A DNA stretch of 64,000 bases from positions 4,711 to 68,710 of the forward strand of contig JAZNPC010000035.1 of assembly GCA_045589455.1 (NCBI GenBank), written 5' to 3'. A program made the position numbers and the translations under genes. Below are positions 53,964 through 62,967 of this stretch, one piece after another. A model generated the notes under the pieces. It saw nothing but the letters and a program-made list of their open reading frames with translations. It did not search any database and was not told the DNA's origin. Each line of letters starts with the position of its first letter. The first letter of the stretch is position 1. This stretch comes from RGIG990 sp045589455 (lineage in GTDB: Bacteria; Verrucomicrobiota; Kiritimatiellia; RFP12; UBA3636).

Positions 53964-54278
53964 ATGAAAATTGAAGCATTTAAAATGAAGCTAAAGCCTG
54001 GCTGCGAAGCTGAATATGAGCGTAGACACAATGCTATTTGGCCAGAGCTAAAGCAGCTACTATCAGATGCTGGTGTAAGTGACTATACAATCTTTCTTGA
54101 CCCTGACACCCTTACACTATTTGCTGTGCAAAAGGTAGCAGGCGAAGGTGGAAGCCAAGACCTTGGCTCAAACCCAATCGTACAAAAGTGGTGGGACTAT
54201 ATGGCAGATATTATGGAGGTAAATCCTGATAATTCTCCTGTATCTATTCCCCTACCTCAGGTTTTCCACATGGATTAA
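53964..54278 (+). CDS. rhaM: L-rhamnose mutarotase
   Basis: 104 residues, exactly the family length, from ATG 53964 (MKIEAFKMKLKPGCEAEYER), with AAAAGGA about ten bases before. HNAIWPELKQLL, DYTIFLDPDTLTLFAV and the C-terminal QVFHMD are hallmarks. It interconverts alpha and beta L-rhamnose. It follows the GH78 gene by 68 bases, with a hairpin between them. Confidence 0.95.
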   Translation: MKIEAFKMKLKPGCEAEYERRHNAIWPELKQLLSDAGVSDYTIFLDPDTLTLFAVQKVAGEGGSQDLGSNPIVQKWWDYMADIMEVNPDNSPVSIPLPQVFHMD

Positions 54279-54322
54279 TCCTCTTGCATTTTTAAAAACA
54301 CAATAAACATTAGATTTAAGCA

Positions 54323-55600
54323 ATGGATACATCAGAAAATTTCGGTGCGGCAGCAAAGGCAGCCTCAACTCAATTACCAACACTATCTGCTGAGCAACGC
54401 ATTGCTGCACTTGAGGCAGCTATTGCTGGACTACAAGCAAACTCTGCAGAAATCTTTGCTGCAAATGAGGCAGACCTTGCTAATGCGAAAGAAGCAGGCC
54501 TTGATGCCCCTCTTTTAAAGCGACTCAAATTCGACCAAGCAAAGCTTGATGACTGCATCGGTGGTATCAAGATGCTTTGTCAGCTTCCTGACCTAGTTGG
54601 TAAGACTCTTAAAACAACTGAGCTTGCTCCTGAGCTAATTCTTTCACAGGTATCCTGCCCTCTTGGCGTGGTTGGTATCATCTTTGAATCTCGCCCTGAT
54701 GCACTAGTTCAGATTTCTACTCTTTGCATTAAGAGCGCTAATGCTTGTGTACTAAAGGGCGGCATTGAAGCACTAAACACAAACACAGCGCTTCACAAGG
54801 TACTTGTTGAGGCAACACGTGGCATCCTACCAGATGGTTGGCTACAGCTAATTGCCACACGCGATGATGTTAAAAAGCTTCTAACAATGGATAAGTACGT
54901 TGATCTTATCATACCACGTGGCTCAAATTCATTTGTTCAATATGTGATGAACAACACACAGATTCCTGTGATGGGTCATGCAGATGGCATTTGCCACATT
55001 TACATTGATAAGGCTGCAGACACTGACCTAGCGGCAAAGGTATCTGTTGACTCCAAGTGCCAATATCCAGCAGTATGTAATGCTGTGGAGACAATTCTTG
55101 TTCACGAGGCAACGGCAGCAGAATACCTACCAAAGCTAAAGGCTGGGCTTGATGAAAAGCATGCAACTCTACGCGGCTGCGAGAAGTGCCGCGCGATCAT
55201 TGATTGTGACCCTGCCACAGACGAGGATTGGGCAACCGAATATCTTGACTACATTGTGTCTGTAAAGATTGTCTCAAGCATGGACGAGGCAATCGCTCAC
55301 ATCAATGAATATGGCTCAGGGCACACTGATTGCATAATTACAACAGACACTGCCGCCGCAGAGCTATTTATGAACCGTGTGGATTCAGCAGATGTATTTT
55401 GGAATTGCAGCACACGCTTTGCAGATGGCTTCCGCTTTGGTCTTGGTGCAGAGGTTGGCATTAGCACATCTAAGATTCATGCACGTGGTCCAGTGGGCGT
55501 TGAGGGACTTCTAACCTACAAGTGGAAGCTACGTGGTAATGGACACACTGTTGCCCCTTTTGCAAATGGTGAAACAGCCTTTACACATAAACCAATGTAA
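54323..55600 (+). CDS. proA: Gamma-glutamyl phosphate reductase
   Basis: 425 residues. SCPLGVVGIIFESRPDALVQ near 111-130 and the catalytic Cys252 in YPAVCNAVETILV mark ProA of proline synthesis. The C-terminal HARGPVGVEGLLTYKW is also diagnostic. proB is not in the window. Not obviously linked to the rhamnose genes other than by position. Confidence 0.96.
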   Translation: MDTSENFGAAAKAASTQLPTLSAEQRIAALEAAIAGLQANSAEIFAANEADLANAKEAGLDAPLLKRLKFDQAKLDDCIGGIKMLCQLPDLVGKTLKTTELAPELILSQVSCPLGVVGIIFESRPDALVQISTLCIKSANACVLKGGIEALNTNTALHKVLVEATRGILPDGWLQLIATRDDVKKLLTMDKYVDLIIPRGSNSFVQYVMNNTQIPVMGHADGICHIYIDKAADTDLAAKVSVDSKCQYPAVCNAVETILVHEATAAEYLPKLKAGLDEKHATLRGCEKCRAIIDCDPATDEDWATEYLDYIVSVKIVSSMDEAIAHINEYGSGHTDCIITTDTAAAELFMNRVDSADVFWNCSTRFADGFRFGLGAEVGISTSKIHARGPVGVEGLLTYKWKLRGNGHTVAPFANGETAFTHKPM

Positions 55601-55626
55601 AGAAACAATCAATAATTTGTTGTGCG

Positions 55627-55646
55627 CTACGCCGCGTGCGGCGTAG
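55627..55646. other. Intergenic hairpin, copy 2 (covarying pair)
   Basis: CTACGCCG-CGTG-CGGCGTAG, preceded by TTGTGCG as in copy 1 at 53915. It lies 26 bases after proA and 26 bases before the start at 55673, so it could also aid termination or processing. Confidence 0.8.
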
Positions 55647-55672
55647 AACCAACATTCACGAGATTTTTAGAA

Positions 55673-56374
55673 ATGAATAAAGCAATTGTTATTTTAAAGC
55701 CACAGACTGCAAAATCTCAGGCAGCAACTATGTACATAGAGGACATATTTGACGATTATAAAATCAACATCGTTGAGAAGCGTCCTATCCGAGGCGAGGA
55801 TTTGGCTTGCTTTGGCATTATTGAAGCGCACTATGGCGACACTGCCACAAATGCAATGGCAAAGAAGCTATCTGATGTAAAAGTAAGTGCAGAGGATAAG
55901 GCTTTATTTAAAGATCTTTTCGATGAGGACTGGGACAAGCTTGCTGCAGAAGGCAAAATCCTTTCAGCAGCAATGGCTGTAACAAAATATGAGGACGAGC
56001 TCAAGTTCTCATCTGAATGGGCAAAGAATGGCGCAGAGGAGCTAAACCCGGATTTATACATATCCTACTTCCATGATATTGATGCCTTTGTTATCAATGG
56101 CTTCTACTACGCATTCAAGCGTCCTTACACACAGGAGGATGCTTTTGTGATGGCACTAAAGGTTGAATTTGATATTCCATGGGATACATTTAATTACGAG
56201 GTAATTGGTGCAGAGAATCCTGCAGCAGCAACCGAGGAATCTATCCGAGGCTATATCTATGATAGAGCTGGTGCATTAGAAATTGCAGTTGATGGCGTAG
56301 AAAACGTTGTTCATGCTAGCCGCAATGCAGAAGAAGCCGAGCACGATACCAAGGTCTGGTTTGAGGCATTTTAA
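55673..56374 (+). CDS. Nucleoside diphosphate kinase-like protein with inserted region
   Basis: 233 residues from ATG 55673. N-terminal NKAIVILKPQTAKS matches NDK beta strand 1 (the IxxxKP motif). The C-terminal part VVHASRNAEEAEHDTKVWF resembles the NDK active-site His and the following HASx-SxExAExE-I-xWF. Between them about 60-80 residues (ALFKDLFDEDWDKLAAEGKI onward) are inserted compared with the 140-residue canonical enzyme. It may still make NTPs, or may have changed role. It is two bases upstream of the pncC gene. Confidence 0.65.
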   Translation: MNKAIVILKPQTAKSQAATMYIEDIFDDYKINIVEKRPIRGEDLACFGIIEAHYGDTATNAMAKKLSDVKVSAEDKALFKDLFDEDWDKLAAEGKILSAAMAVTKYEDELKFSSEWAKNGAEELNPDLYISYFHDIDAFVINGFYYAFKRPYTQEDAFVMALKVEFDIPWDTFNYEVIGAENPAAATEESIRGYIYDRAGALEIAVDGVENVVHASRNAEEAEHDTKVWFEAF

Positions 56375-56376
56375 TA

Positions 56377-56883
56377 ATGAATGTGAATTGGGACATTGAC
56401 ACAGAGCTTATTAAAGCAGCAGAAGAACTTGGTAAGGCTTGCATTGCAAAGAGCCTAATGGTTGGCACTGCGGAGTCTTGTACTGGAGGCATGATTGCTG
56501 AAAGCTGTACTGCTGTTAGCGGCTCCTCTACGTGGCTACGTGGTGGCATAGTGGCTTATGACCCAGCTATTAAACAAAAGCTTCTTGGCGTGGCAGAGTC
56601 TACCATTGTTGAAGCAGGCGTTGTATCGAAAGAAACTGCTATGGCTATGGCAACTGGTGCCACTAAGGCATTAGATTGTGCAGGAGCTGTAGCCACAACA
56701 GGCTACGCAGGACCAACTGGCGGGGATGAAAATAATCCTTGTGGCACAGTCTATATCGCTGCAGCACTTTGTGGAAGAGTTGAATATGAGCGCCATATAT
56801 TCGAAGGCACACGCGAAGAAGTTCGCAAGCAAGCTACATTCGCAGCACTAAAGCTATTATCATCATTGATTTTAAACTATTAA
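56377..56883 (+). CDS. pncC: Nicotinamide-nucleotide amidase (CinA C-terminal domain protein)
   Basis: 168 residues. TAESCTGGMIAESCT at 31-45 carries the catalytic Ser34; GGIVAYDPAIKQKLLGV and TTGYAGPTGGDENNPCGTVY complete the family pattern. It recycles NMN by deamidation. Stand-alone, without the CinA N-terminal domain. Its ATG follows the previous stop by two bases, so it is co-translated. Confidence 0.92.
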   Translation: MNVNWDIDTELIKAAEELGKACIAKSLMVGTAESCTGGMIAESCTAVSGSSTWLRGGIVAYDPAIKQKLLGVAESTIVEAGVVSKETAMAMATGATKALDCAGAVATTGYAGPTGGDENNPCGTVYIAAALCGRVEYERHIFEGTREEVRKQATFAALKLLSSLILNY

Positions 56884-56911
56884 CCATAAAACAAATCGAA
56901 TATAACACATT

Positions 56912-57640
56912 ATGAAAACGAATCTTGCAAACATCTATGGTAGCCCAGGTACTCGTGTACGATTTACTGGCTTATTAAAATTATTTTTTCCATTTATACT
57001 TATAATTTTCCTCTTGGGCTTACTCATTGGCAGTATCATGGGAGAAATCATGCCACCTAAAATGTATGCTATCATTATTTTAGTTTTAGTAGTTTTTGGC
57101 TGGTTAATGTATGATGTAGCAGCAAAAAGCTTTAGCGCTTTTCTTAAGGGTGCACGTGGTGAAGAGATTGTTGCCCGTGAATTATCAATGCTTTCAAATG
57201 AGTGGAGTGTTTTCCACGGAATTCCTACAAACGGAGTGTCTGGCACAATGGGAGGTGCTGACTTTGATCATATCGTGGTAGGACCAGTAGGAATTATAAT
57301 TATTGAAACCAAAAATTGGACAGGCAAGCTATCTATAGAAGGTGGTTTGATTAGCATTAATGGTTCCACACCTACACGCTCTCCTCTCGCTCAAATTCGT
57401 AAGGAGGCGGTACAGCTTTCTCAAATACTTGATAAAAATGTAGAGCCAACAACTCCTTTGTTTATGGTAATTGCTTTTGCATCAAACACCGTTGAGGATG
57501 AGATTGCACAAATCGATGACATCGCTATTTGCAATGTACGCAAGCTACGTGATTACATTATGCGTCTACCTCGCTATGAAAATCTTTCAAAGCAGAAGCA
57601 TCAACTACTAATTGAGCATTTAGCAAAGCTAAGCGAATAA
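56912..57640 (+). CDS. NERD-domain membrane protein
   Basis: 242 residues. Two hydrophobic spans (about 22-46 and 50-70), then a NERD domain about 78-190: GARGEEIVARELSML, DFDHIVVGPVGIIIIETKNW. NERD is a PD-(D/E)xK nuclease-related domain; Asp and the ExK pair are present. It has been proposed to act in DNA processing or defence. It lies just outside the left repeat of the TIR/RyR cassette, on the opposite strand. Confidence 0.85.
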   Translation: MKTNLANIYGSPGTRVRFTGLLKLFFPFILIIFLLGLLIGSIMGEIMPPKMYAIIILVLVVFGWLMYDVAAKSFSAFLKGARGEEIVARELSMLSNEWSVFHGIPTNGVSGTMGGADFDHIVVGPVGIIIIETKNWTGKLSIEGGLISINGSTPTRSPLAQIRKEAVQLSQILDKNVEPTTPLFMVIAFASNTVEDEIAQIDDIAICNVRKLRDYIMRLPRYENLSKQKHQLLIEHLAKLSE

Positions 57641-57656
57641 TCCTGTAATTTATAAT

Positions 57657-57691
57657 GCTGTGCAATTGGCGCTAACCCGCTATTGCGCAGC
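57657..57691. terminator. Hairpin between convergent genes
   Basis: GCTGTGCAAT (57657-57666) pairs with ATTGCGCAGC (57682-57691) with one G-U; no T-run. It lies between the NERD gene and the left repeat. Confidence 0.5.
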
Positions 57692-57743
57692 ATACGACGT
57701 AGGGAACAACAATCTTCATACATAACGTTTCTCTCACCCAAAA

Positions 57744-57815
57744 CCTTAGGTGGGAACCAGCCAGCGTAGGATTAGCCATCATGGTAAGCATCCCGCTAGA
57801 GATGCAAAATTCAAC
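57744..57815. repeat. Dispersed repeat, copy A (left of the TIR/RyR cassette)
   Basis: 72 bases; identical by eye to copy B at 63773-63840 except for an extra CCAG. Contains CCTTAGGTGGGAACCAG, GTAGGATTAGCCATCATGG and TAAGCATCCCGCTAGAGATG, then CAAAATTCAAC. Confidence 0.9.
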
Positions 57816-57908
57816 TGCCGAATTTAGGTTGAACCGAGAATAATGAAATCAAATTTCTGCCGCTTCATAATCAACCATTGTTGATTCAGATTTTGAGTTT
57901 TTCCGTCA

Positions 57909-59813
57909 TCAGTTTTTATTCTGCTCCTTATCACAAAACTCATTATATGCTTCCATCAATTTGCTGAAATCATTAGCATCAATAAAAGTTTCATTCAGTG
58001 ATATGCCCATCAACCCCGCAGGGAATGTTTTCGAGAACACATGGAAGGAACCATCCGGATTTTTCCGTGCAAAGACGAGCCGTTTTTCAACATTTCTGGC
58101 TCTTTGAATATCTTGGTCAATATTAACATTACCCGTCGTCCAGTCTGCTCCTGCATGATCTAGAATAATATCATCAGGTTTTATTCCACACTTCTCTGCA
58201 GCACTTTGTGCAGTAATAAATTGAGCTGAGATAAGCGTCTTATCACCTCTCATTTTTGCCTCAACAGCTTTAATTCTTGAAATAACAGATTGAGTGTATG
58301 CATGATCTTTCCCAAAGACTGTTTCTCTTATAGCAAGTGCTTTATTATAATACTCCAATGCCTTAACATAATCGCCTTGGTTATCATGCACAAAGCCAAT
58401 ATTGTTGTAACATAATGCTACATCCGGATGATTTTCTCCAAATACTTTTTCTCTTATAGCAAGTGCTTTGTGATGGTACTCCAATGCCTTAGTATAATCG
58501 CTTTGGTCAGCATGCACACAGCCAATATTGTCATAACTCTGTGCCACATCCGGATGATTTTCTCCAAAGACTGTTTCTCTTATAGCAAGTGCTTTGTGAT
58601 AATACTCCAACGCCTTGTCATAATCGCCTTGGTCATTATGCACTAAGCCAATATTGTTATAACTCCATGCTACACTTGGATGATTTTCACCAAAGACTTT
58701 TTCGCTTATAGCAAGTGCTTTGTGATGATACTCCAACGCCTTGTCATAATCACCTTGGACATAATGCTCATAACCAATATTGCTGTAACTCTGTGCCACA
58801 TCCGGATGATTTTCTCCAAAGACTTTTTCGCTTATAGCAAGTGCTTTAATACAATACTCCAATGCCTTAGTATAATCCCCTTGCTTATCATACACTCCGC
58901 CAATATTGTTGTAACAAGTAGCCACATCCGGATGATTTTCTCCAAAGACTTTTTCGCTTATAGCAAGTGCTTTATGGTAATACTCCAACGCCTTGTCATA
59001 ATCACCTTGGACATAATGCTCATAACCAATATTATTATAACAAACTGCCACATCCGGATGATTTTCTCCAAAGACTTTTTCCAATATCGCAAGTGCCTTG
59101 TGATAATACTCCAACGCCTTGTCATAATCACCTTGGTCAGCATGCGTAAAGCCAATATTATTATAACAAGCTGCCACACTAGGATGATTTTCTCCATAGA
59201 CTTTTTCCCATATGGCAAGTGCTTTGTGATAATACTCCAACGCCTTGTCATAATCACCTTGTGCTGCATGTACACGACCAATATTGTAATAACACTGTAC
59301 CAAATACGGATGATTTTCCTCAAATACTTTTTCAAATATCGCAAGTGCTTTGTGATAATACTCCAAAGCTTTAGTATAATCACCTTGTGCAGCATGTACT
59401 GAGCCAATATCGTTAAAACAAGTTGCTACATCCGGATGATTTTCTCCAAAGACTTTTTCACTTATAGCAAGTGCTTTGTGATAATACTCCAACGCCTCGT
59501 CATAATCGCCTTGGGTTTGATGCACACGACCAATACCAGCAAAACAAGCCGCCACATACGGATGATTTTCACTTGAGATTTTTTCCCATATCGCAAGAGC
59601 TTTGTGATGGTACTCCAATGCCTTAGTATAATCGCCTTGATCAGCATGCGTAAAGCCAATATTGTTGTAACTGAGTGCCATTTCGAATGAACCAGGGCGA
59701 TACTGCTGATTCAATTGAAATGCCTGCTGCTGTAAGTACAATGCTTTGTCGTATTCACCTAAACTGTAAAAAATAGATCCTACATCTTGAGCCACTGAGG
59801 ATTTAGCTGCCAA
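57909..59813 (-). CDS. TPR (42-residue repeat) protein with C-terminal PDZ-like domain; probable downstream half of a TIR-TPR protein
   Basis: About 634 residues. Eleven 42-residue kinesin-light-chain-style TPR units run from about residue 45 to 507 (YNNIG..GDYDKALEYYHKALAI..EKVFGENHPDVA). After a linker, residues about 530-620 have a PDZ-like look (AAEKCGIKPDDIILDHAGAD and GLMGISLNE). The frame is open from a TTG at 59813, without a ribosome site, and is closed by TGA just upstream. It overlaps the TIR gene by 34 bases in another frame. The sequence reads on smoothly from the TIR linker if one base is re-read. Confidence 0.8.
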   Translation of the reverse strand: MAAKSSVAQDVGSIFYSLGEYDKALYLQQQAFQLNQQYRPGSFEMALSYNNIGFTHADQGDYTKALEYHHKALAIWEKISSENHPYVAACFAGIGRVHQTQGDYDEALEYYHKALAISEKVFGENHPDVATCFNDIGSVHAAQGDYTKALEYYHKALAIFEKVFEENHPYLVQCYYNIGRVHAAQGDYDKALEYYHKALAIWEKVYGENHPSVAACYNNIGFTHADQGDYDKALEYYHKALAILEKVFGENHPDVAVCYNNIGYEHYVQGDYDKALEYYHKALAISEKVFGENHPDVATCYNNIGGVYDKQGDYTKALEYCIKALAISEKVFGENHPDVAQSYSNIGYEHYVQGDYDKALEYHHKALAISEKVFGENHPSVAWSYNNIGLVHNDQGDYDKALEYYHKALAIRETVFGENHPDVAQSYDNIGCVHADQSDYTKALEYHHKALAIREKVFGENHPDVALCYNNIGFVHDNQGDYVKALEYYNKALAIRETVFGKDHAYTQSVISRIKAVEAKMRGDKTLISAQFITAQSAAEKCGIKPDDIILDHAGADWTTGNVNIDQDIQRARNVEKRLVFARKNPDGSFHVFSKTFPAGLMGISLNETFIDANDFSKLMEAYNEFCDKEQNKN

Positions 59814-60688
59814 GGCTGGAGATTTTCAATCTCTGGGAACTTGGCATTAAGCGCATCCAGAACTTTAATATCCTTATTACCACTTTGTGTAGGATCAGAA
59901 GATTGAAAAACACTCCTTAAAAATTCAAGAGACTTTTGTGCTATTTCCGCCTGTTCTTTTGCTTGCGCCTCTCTTTCCTGTGCAAGTTTTTCACTGGCGA
60001 CTGCTTGCCGCTCTGCGTGGATTGCCCAGCCAGCCAACACAGCAAAAATTAAGGTTGCTACAATGCCGATTAAAGTATAAATCTTAGCCTGACGGACTTT
60101 TTCAGCATCAACAGTTGCTTTAATCTTTGCCCGCTGAACTTTGAGCATATAACTCATTGCTTGTACTACGCCATTTTCCCAACCCATCTTTACATCATCA
60201 CCTTCATCGGGAATCATCGATGGCAGATTGCGCATTACAATTTCATTCAATTGCAAAGCATTAGGCAGACACTCGCTATCGCCACCAGACCCTGGTTCAC
60301 CGTTCAGAATCACGGGCACAATAGCGCTATAATCATTATCATGCGTAGCAAGAAAATGTTTAATCTCTTCATTAACCCAAATAGATACAGCAGATTCTGG
60401 GGAACACAAAACAATTAAATAACGGGATTGTTCTATTGCAGCTTTGATATCGTTGGTAAAACTGCCTTCTACAGCTTCTAAATCACGGCGGTCTCGAAAG
60501 ACTGGACGCAAGAAATTCTGGTTCGCTGGACGGTTTTCCTCTGCCACATACCGAACCGGCACACGGAAGTGTTCCAACTGCTTATGTAAATAAGACGCTG
60601 CTTTCGAATTCCTTCGTGAATAACTAATAAAGGCGTAATATTTAAAAGCTTTGGTTTTATTATCTATATTATTTTTAGACTTTAACAT
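59780..60688 (-). CDS. TIR-domain membrane protein; N-terminal half of a TIR-TPR protein
   Basis: 302 residues from ATG 60688 (AAAGGAAA seven bases before). TIR domain about 15-135: FISYSRRNSKAASYLHKQLE, FRDRRDLEA, CSPESAVSIWVNEEIKHFL; Trp104 and Glu107/108 occupy the place of the Glu needed for NAD cleavage in bacterial TIRs. One membrane span at about 203-225 and a basic/Gln-rich stalk follow, then FLRSVFQSSDPTQ. It ends LNPQWLKM. Many such proteins continue straight into TPRs; here the TPRs are in another frame. Confidence 0.88.
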   Translation of the reverse strand: MLKSKNNIDNKTKAFKYYAFISYSRRNSKAASYLHKQLEHFRVPVRYVAEENRPANQNFLRPVFRDRRDLEAVEGSFTNDIKAAIEQSRYLIVLCSPESAVSIWVNEEIKHFLATHDNDYSAIVPVILNGEPGSGGDSECLPNALQLNEIVMRNLPSMIPDEGDDVKMGWENGVVQAMSYMLKVQRAKIKATVDAEKVRQAKIYTLIGIVATLIFAVLAGWAIHAERQAVASEKLAQEREAQAKEQAEIAQKSLEFLRSVFQSSDPTQSGNKDIKVLDALNAKFPEIENLQPWQLNPQWLKM

Positions 60689-60808
60689 ATCTATTTCCTT
60701 TATTTGCACCTAACGCGCAAATATCACTTTTGCTATAAAACGGACTAGTTAAATTAAGAAACAACTTTAATATAATCTGCCAATTGTAGAATTAATATTA
60801 TTTTTTCA

Positions 60809-62962
60809 TTAAAATAAAATTCTATTCTTACTTTCTTCCATAATGTTATAGAAATAAGGTAACGCCTCTATAATTCGTAAATCTTTATCCTTAAAAGTTT
60901 CAACATCAGGGAAAATTATGTCCATTTGGGGCATTTTTTCCCATTCAATCATCGTAGCATGACGGCCATATTTTACTGTCATATTTGCTTTTTCTGTCAC
61001 GCCCTCCCTTTTAACAGGGTTTTTCCAGGATACATATCCACAGCAAAGCATAAATGCCCACCATCTAGAATGCTCCATTTTACCTAACGTATCCCTCAAT
61101 GCACTAGCCTCAACAGAATTAATCCAAGACGTATATTTTTCTGGCAAAAACATACTATTTTCACCCACAAATAGTTCTCTATTTGAATAATTCTCTACCA
61201 ACAGTCTAACATTATCTAGTCCCAAGGCAGTAGCATAAGAGCTCTGACGACAATAAAAATCAGCGTTTCTCCATTCCTTGTTTAAATCGTCTTTTCTTCC
61301 CCTTAGATTATCGAAGGAAATAACAGTCCCTGTATTATAACGATAATTTATTAGTTTTGCTAAATAAAATATTTTCTCATTGACTATATCTGAATAGTTA
61401 TATATCTCATTGTCCGCACCAAAAACACTGAAAACATTGTCCTTATTTTGGAAAACATATCCTGAAATATTTGGTGAAATCAAAAATATTTTTTCTTTCC
61501 ATTTTTTTAATTCTACAGACGGATCTCCGGTAAAAAGATCAGTTTGTTTTCTAATAATATCCTCCATTTGGGCAATCGTTTCTATGCTTAACATTGTCTC
61601 GCCCAATGCAACAACTATTCTGTCATATTTTGTATAATTATCTTCAAAAAAAGAATAAAATTCCATTGTGCCTGCAGAAATTGGTGTCTTGTTATCCTCA
61701 TGCATAATGAAATGAATTTTATCAAAACGTTCTAATAACTCTGAATACTGTTTCTGGAACAAAGTAATTTTTTCTATATTATTCTCAACAATATCTATCT
61801 GTAAAGGGACTAATTCATTGTTGGAATCTAAAAATTGAGTATCACATATTAAGTGCTTTAGGACCTCTTGACCTAATCCACCAAATCCAATCACCAAATA
61901 ACGGAATCCTTTATCCTTGTTTACTGTTAGTGTATTTGGATCAATACATTCTGTAAATGACTGTAAAATATGATGCTGTTGAATGAATTTATCAATTATT
62001 AAAGCACAATCGTCTATGAAAATAATTTCAACAACTGATTTATTATGTTGTTCAGCCCAACGAGTATAGTATATCTTTCTAGCATCATTATTAATTCTAA
62101 TATATATTTTCGTTGGTGTTTTAATTGTAGAGCGAGCATTTAATAAAGCTTGCGCCATATCAATATTCCAATCGGTGTTCTCAGAAAGGAAAAAATGCCT
62201 TGCTGCAGAAAGACAATATTTATGAATTTGATTAGGTTTTCTCAATTTTAGACAAATTTTCTGATAATTCATATCTTGGAAAATTAACTTTTGATCAACA
62301 GATTCTACTTCATCCACAGAAAATACTGGCTGCGAAGATTCGTCTGAATTTTCCAAAATATCTTTTGCTAGCTTAAGCATATTTGCTTCAGGCTTAACAC
62401 ACCAAAAAACATTTTTTTCACTATCACGTGTCAAAAAAAACCATAGTCTGTTAATAGATTTATATCCCCATATAGACATTATAAGATAACCAACAAAAAT
62501 GTAAGTTGCTGAATGAAAACAGAAATAACTCCATGCTACTTTTGTTTTATCTTGATTTATGGCATTTATTTCACTATCTGTATAAAATTCTTCATAAGTA
62601 CCACGTGACGGGAAAAATGCGGATAACGTGGTATTACTATTGCGAAGGAATGAATAAGACGTATTGGGGGATTTATCAAGTTTCATGTAACAAAAACAAC
62701 CCCACATGAAAATTCCAATGAATAAACAATTTCTAATCCATCCTTTTTGGCATATAGACAAATTACAAAGTAAAAGCGTAATAATTAAGCAAAAAAAGAA
62801 AAACGCCAACGACAGGAAAATCTGGCGACTCCAAAACAAGCTTAAAACAAATGGAATACAAACAAAAAAGGAAACAAGCAAAGACTCACGAAATAAAATG
62901 TTATACCTTATTTTTGTAAATGGCTTAATAAGAACTAAATCTTTTATTTGTGAAAACATCAT
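60809..62962 (-). CDS. Membrane protein with Rossmann (TrkA-N-like) and RyR-like domains
   Basis: 717 residues. Four spans (about 27-45, 48-68, 78-93, 148-168), then two Rossmann-like domains: a degenerate one near 185-320 (NVFWCVKPEANMLKLAKDIL) and a clear one at 353-475 with YLVIGFGGLGQEVLKHL (GxGxxG at 359-364). Residues about 628-705 resemble a RyR domain (EHSRWWAFMLCCGY, ending LRIIEALPYFYNI). The layout suggests a membrane protein that binds a dinucleotide or similar ligand. It shares a five-base gap with the RyR gene upstream and lies 120 bases upstream of the TIR gene. Confidence 0.82.
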   Translation of the reverse strand: MMFSQIKDLVLIKPFTKIRYNILFRESLLVSFFVCIPFVLSLFWSRQIFLSLAFFFFCLIITLLLCNLSICQKGWIRNCLFIGIFMWGCFCYMKLDKSPNTSYSFLRNSNTTLSAFFPSRGTYEEFYTDSEINAINQDKTKVAWSYFCFHSATYIFVGYLIMSIWGYKSINRLWFFLTRDSEKNVFWCVKPEANMLKLAKDILENSDESSQPVFSVDEVESVDQKLIFQDMNYQKICLKLRKPNQIHKYCLSAARHFFLSENTDWNIDMAQALLNARSTIKTPTKIYIRINNDARKIYYTRWAEQHNKSVVEIIFIDDCALIIDKFIQQHHILQSFTECIDPNTLTVNKDKGFRYLVIGFGGLGQEVLKHLICDTQFLDSNNELVPLQIDIVENNIEKITLFQKQYSELLERFDKIHFIMHEDNKTPISAGTMEFYSFFEDNYTKYDRIVVALGETMLSIETIAQMEDIIRKQTDLFTGDPSVELKKWKEKIFLISPNISGYVFQNKDNVFSVFGADNEIYNYSDIVNEKIFYLAKLINYRYNTGTVISFDNLRGRKDDLNKEWRNADFYCRQSSYATALGLDNVRLLVENYSNRELFVGENSMFLPEKYTSWINSVEASALRDTLGKMEHSRWWAFMLCCGYVSWKNPVKREGVTEKANMTVKYGRHATMIEWEKMPQMDIIFPDVETFKDKDLRIIEALPYFYNIMEESKNRILF

Positions 62963-62967
62963 TTTAT

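Noticed and set aside
58680..59402. 240-codon open frame on the plus strand
   Set aside because: It is the complement of the TPR repeats; the 126-bp periodicity keeps the antisense frame open.
57909..59813. CHAT or peptidase domain at the end of the TPR protein
   Set aside because: No His/Cys pair of a caspase-like fold is visible; the C-terminal part looks PDZ-like instead.
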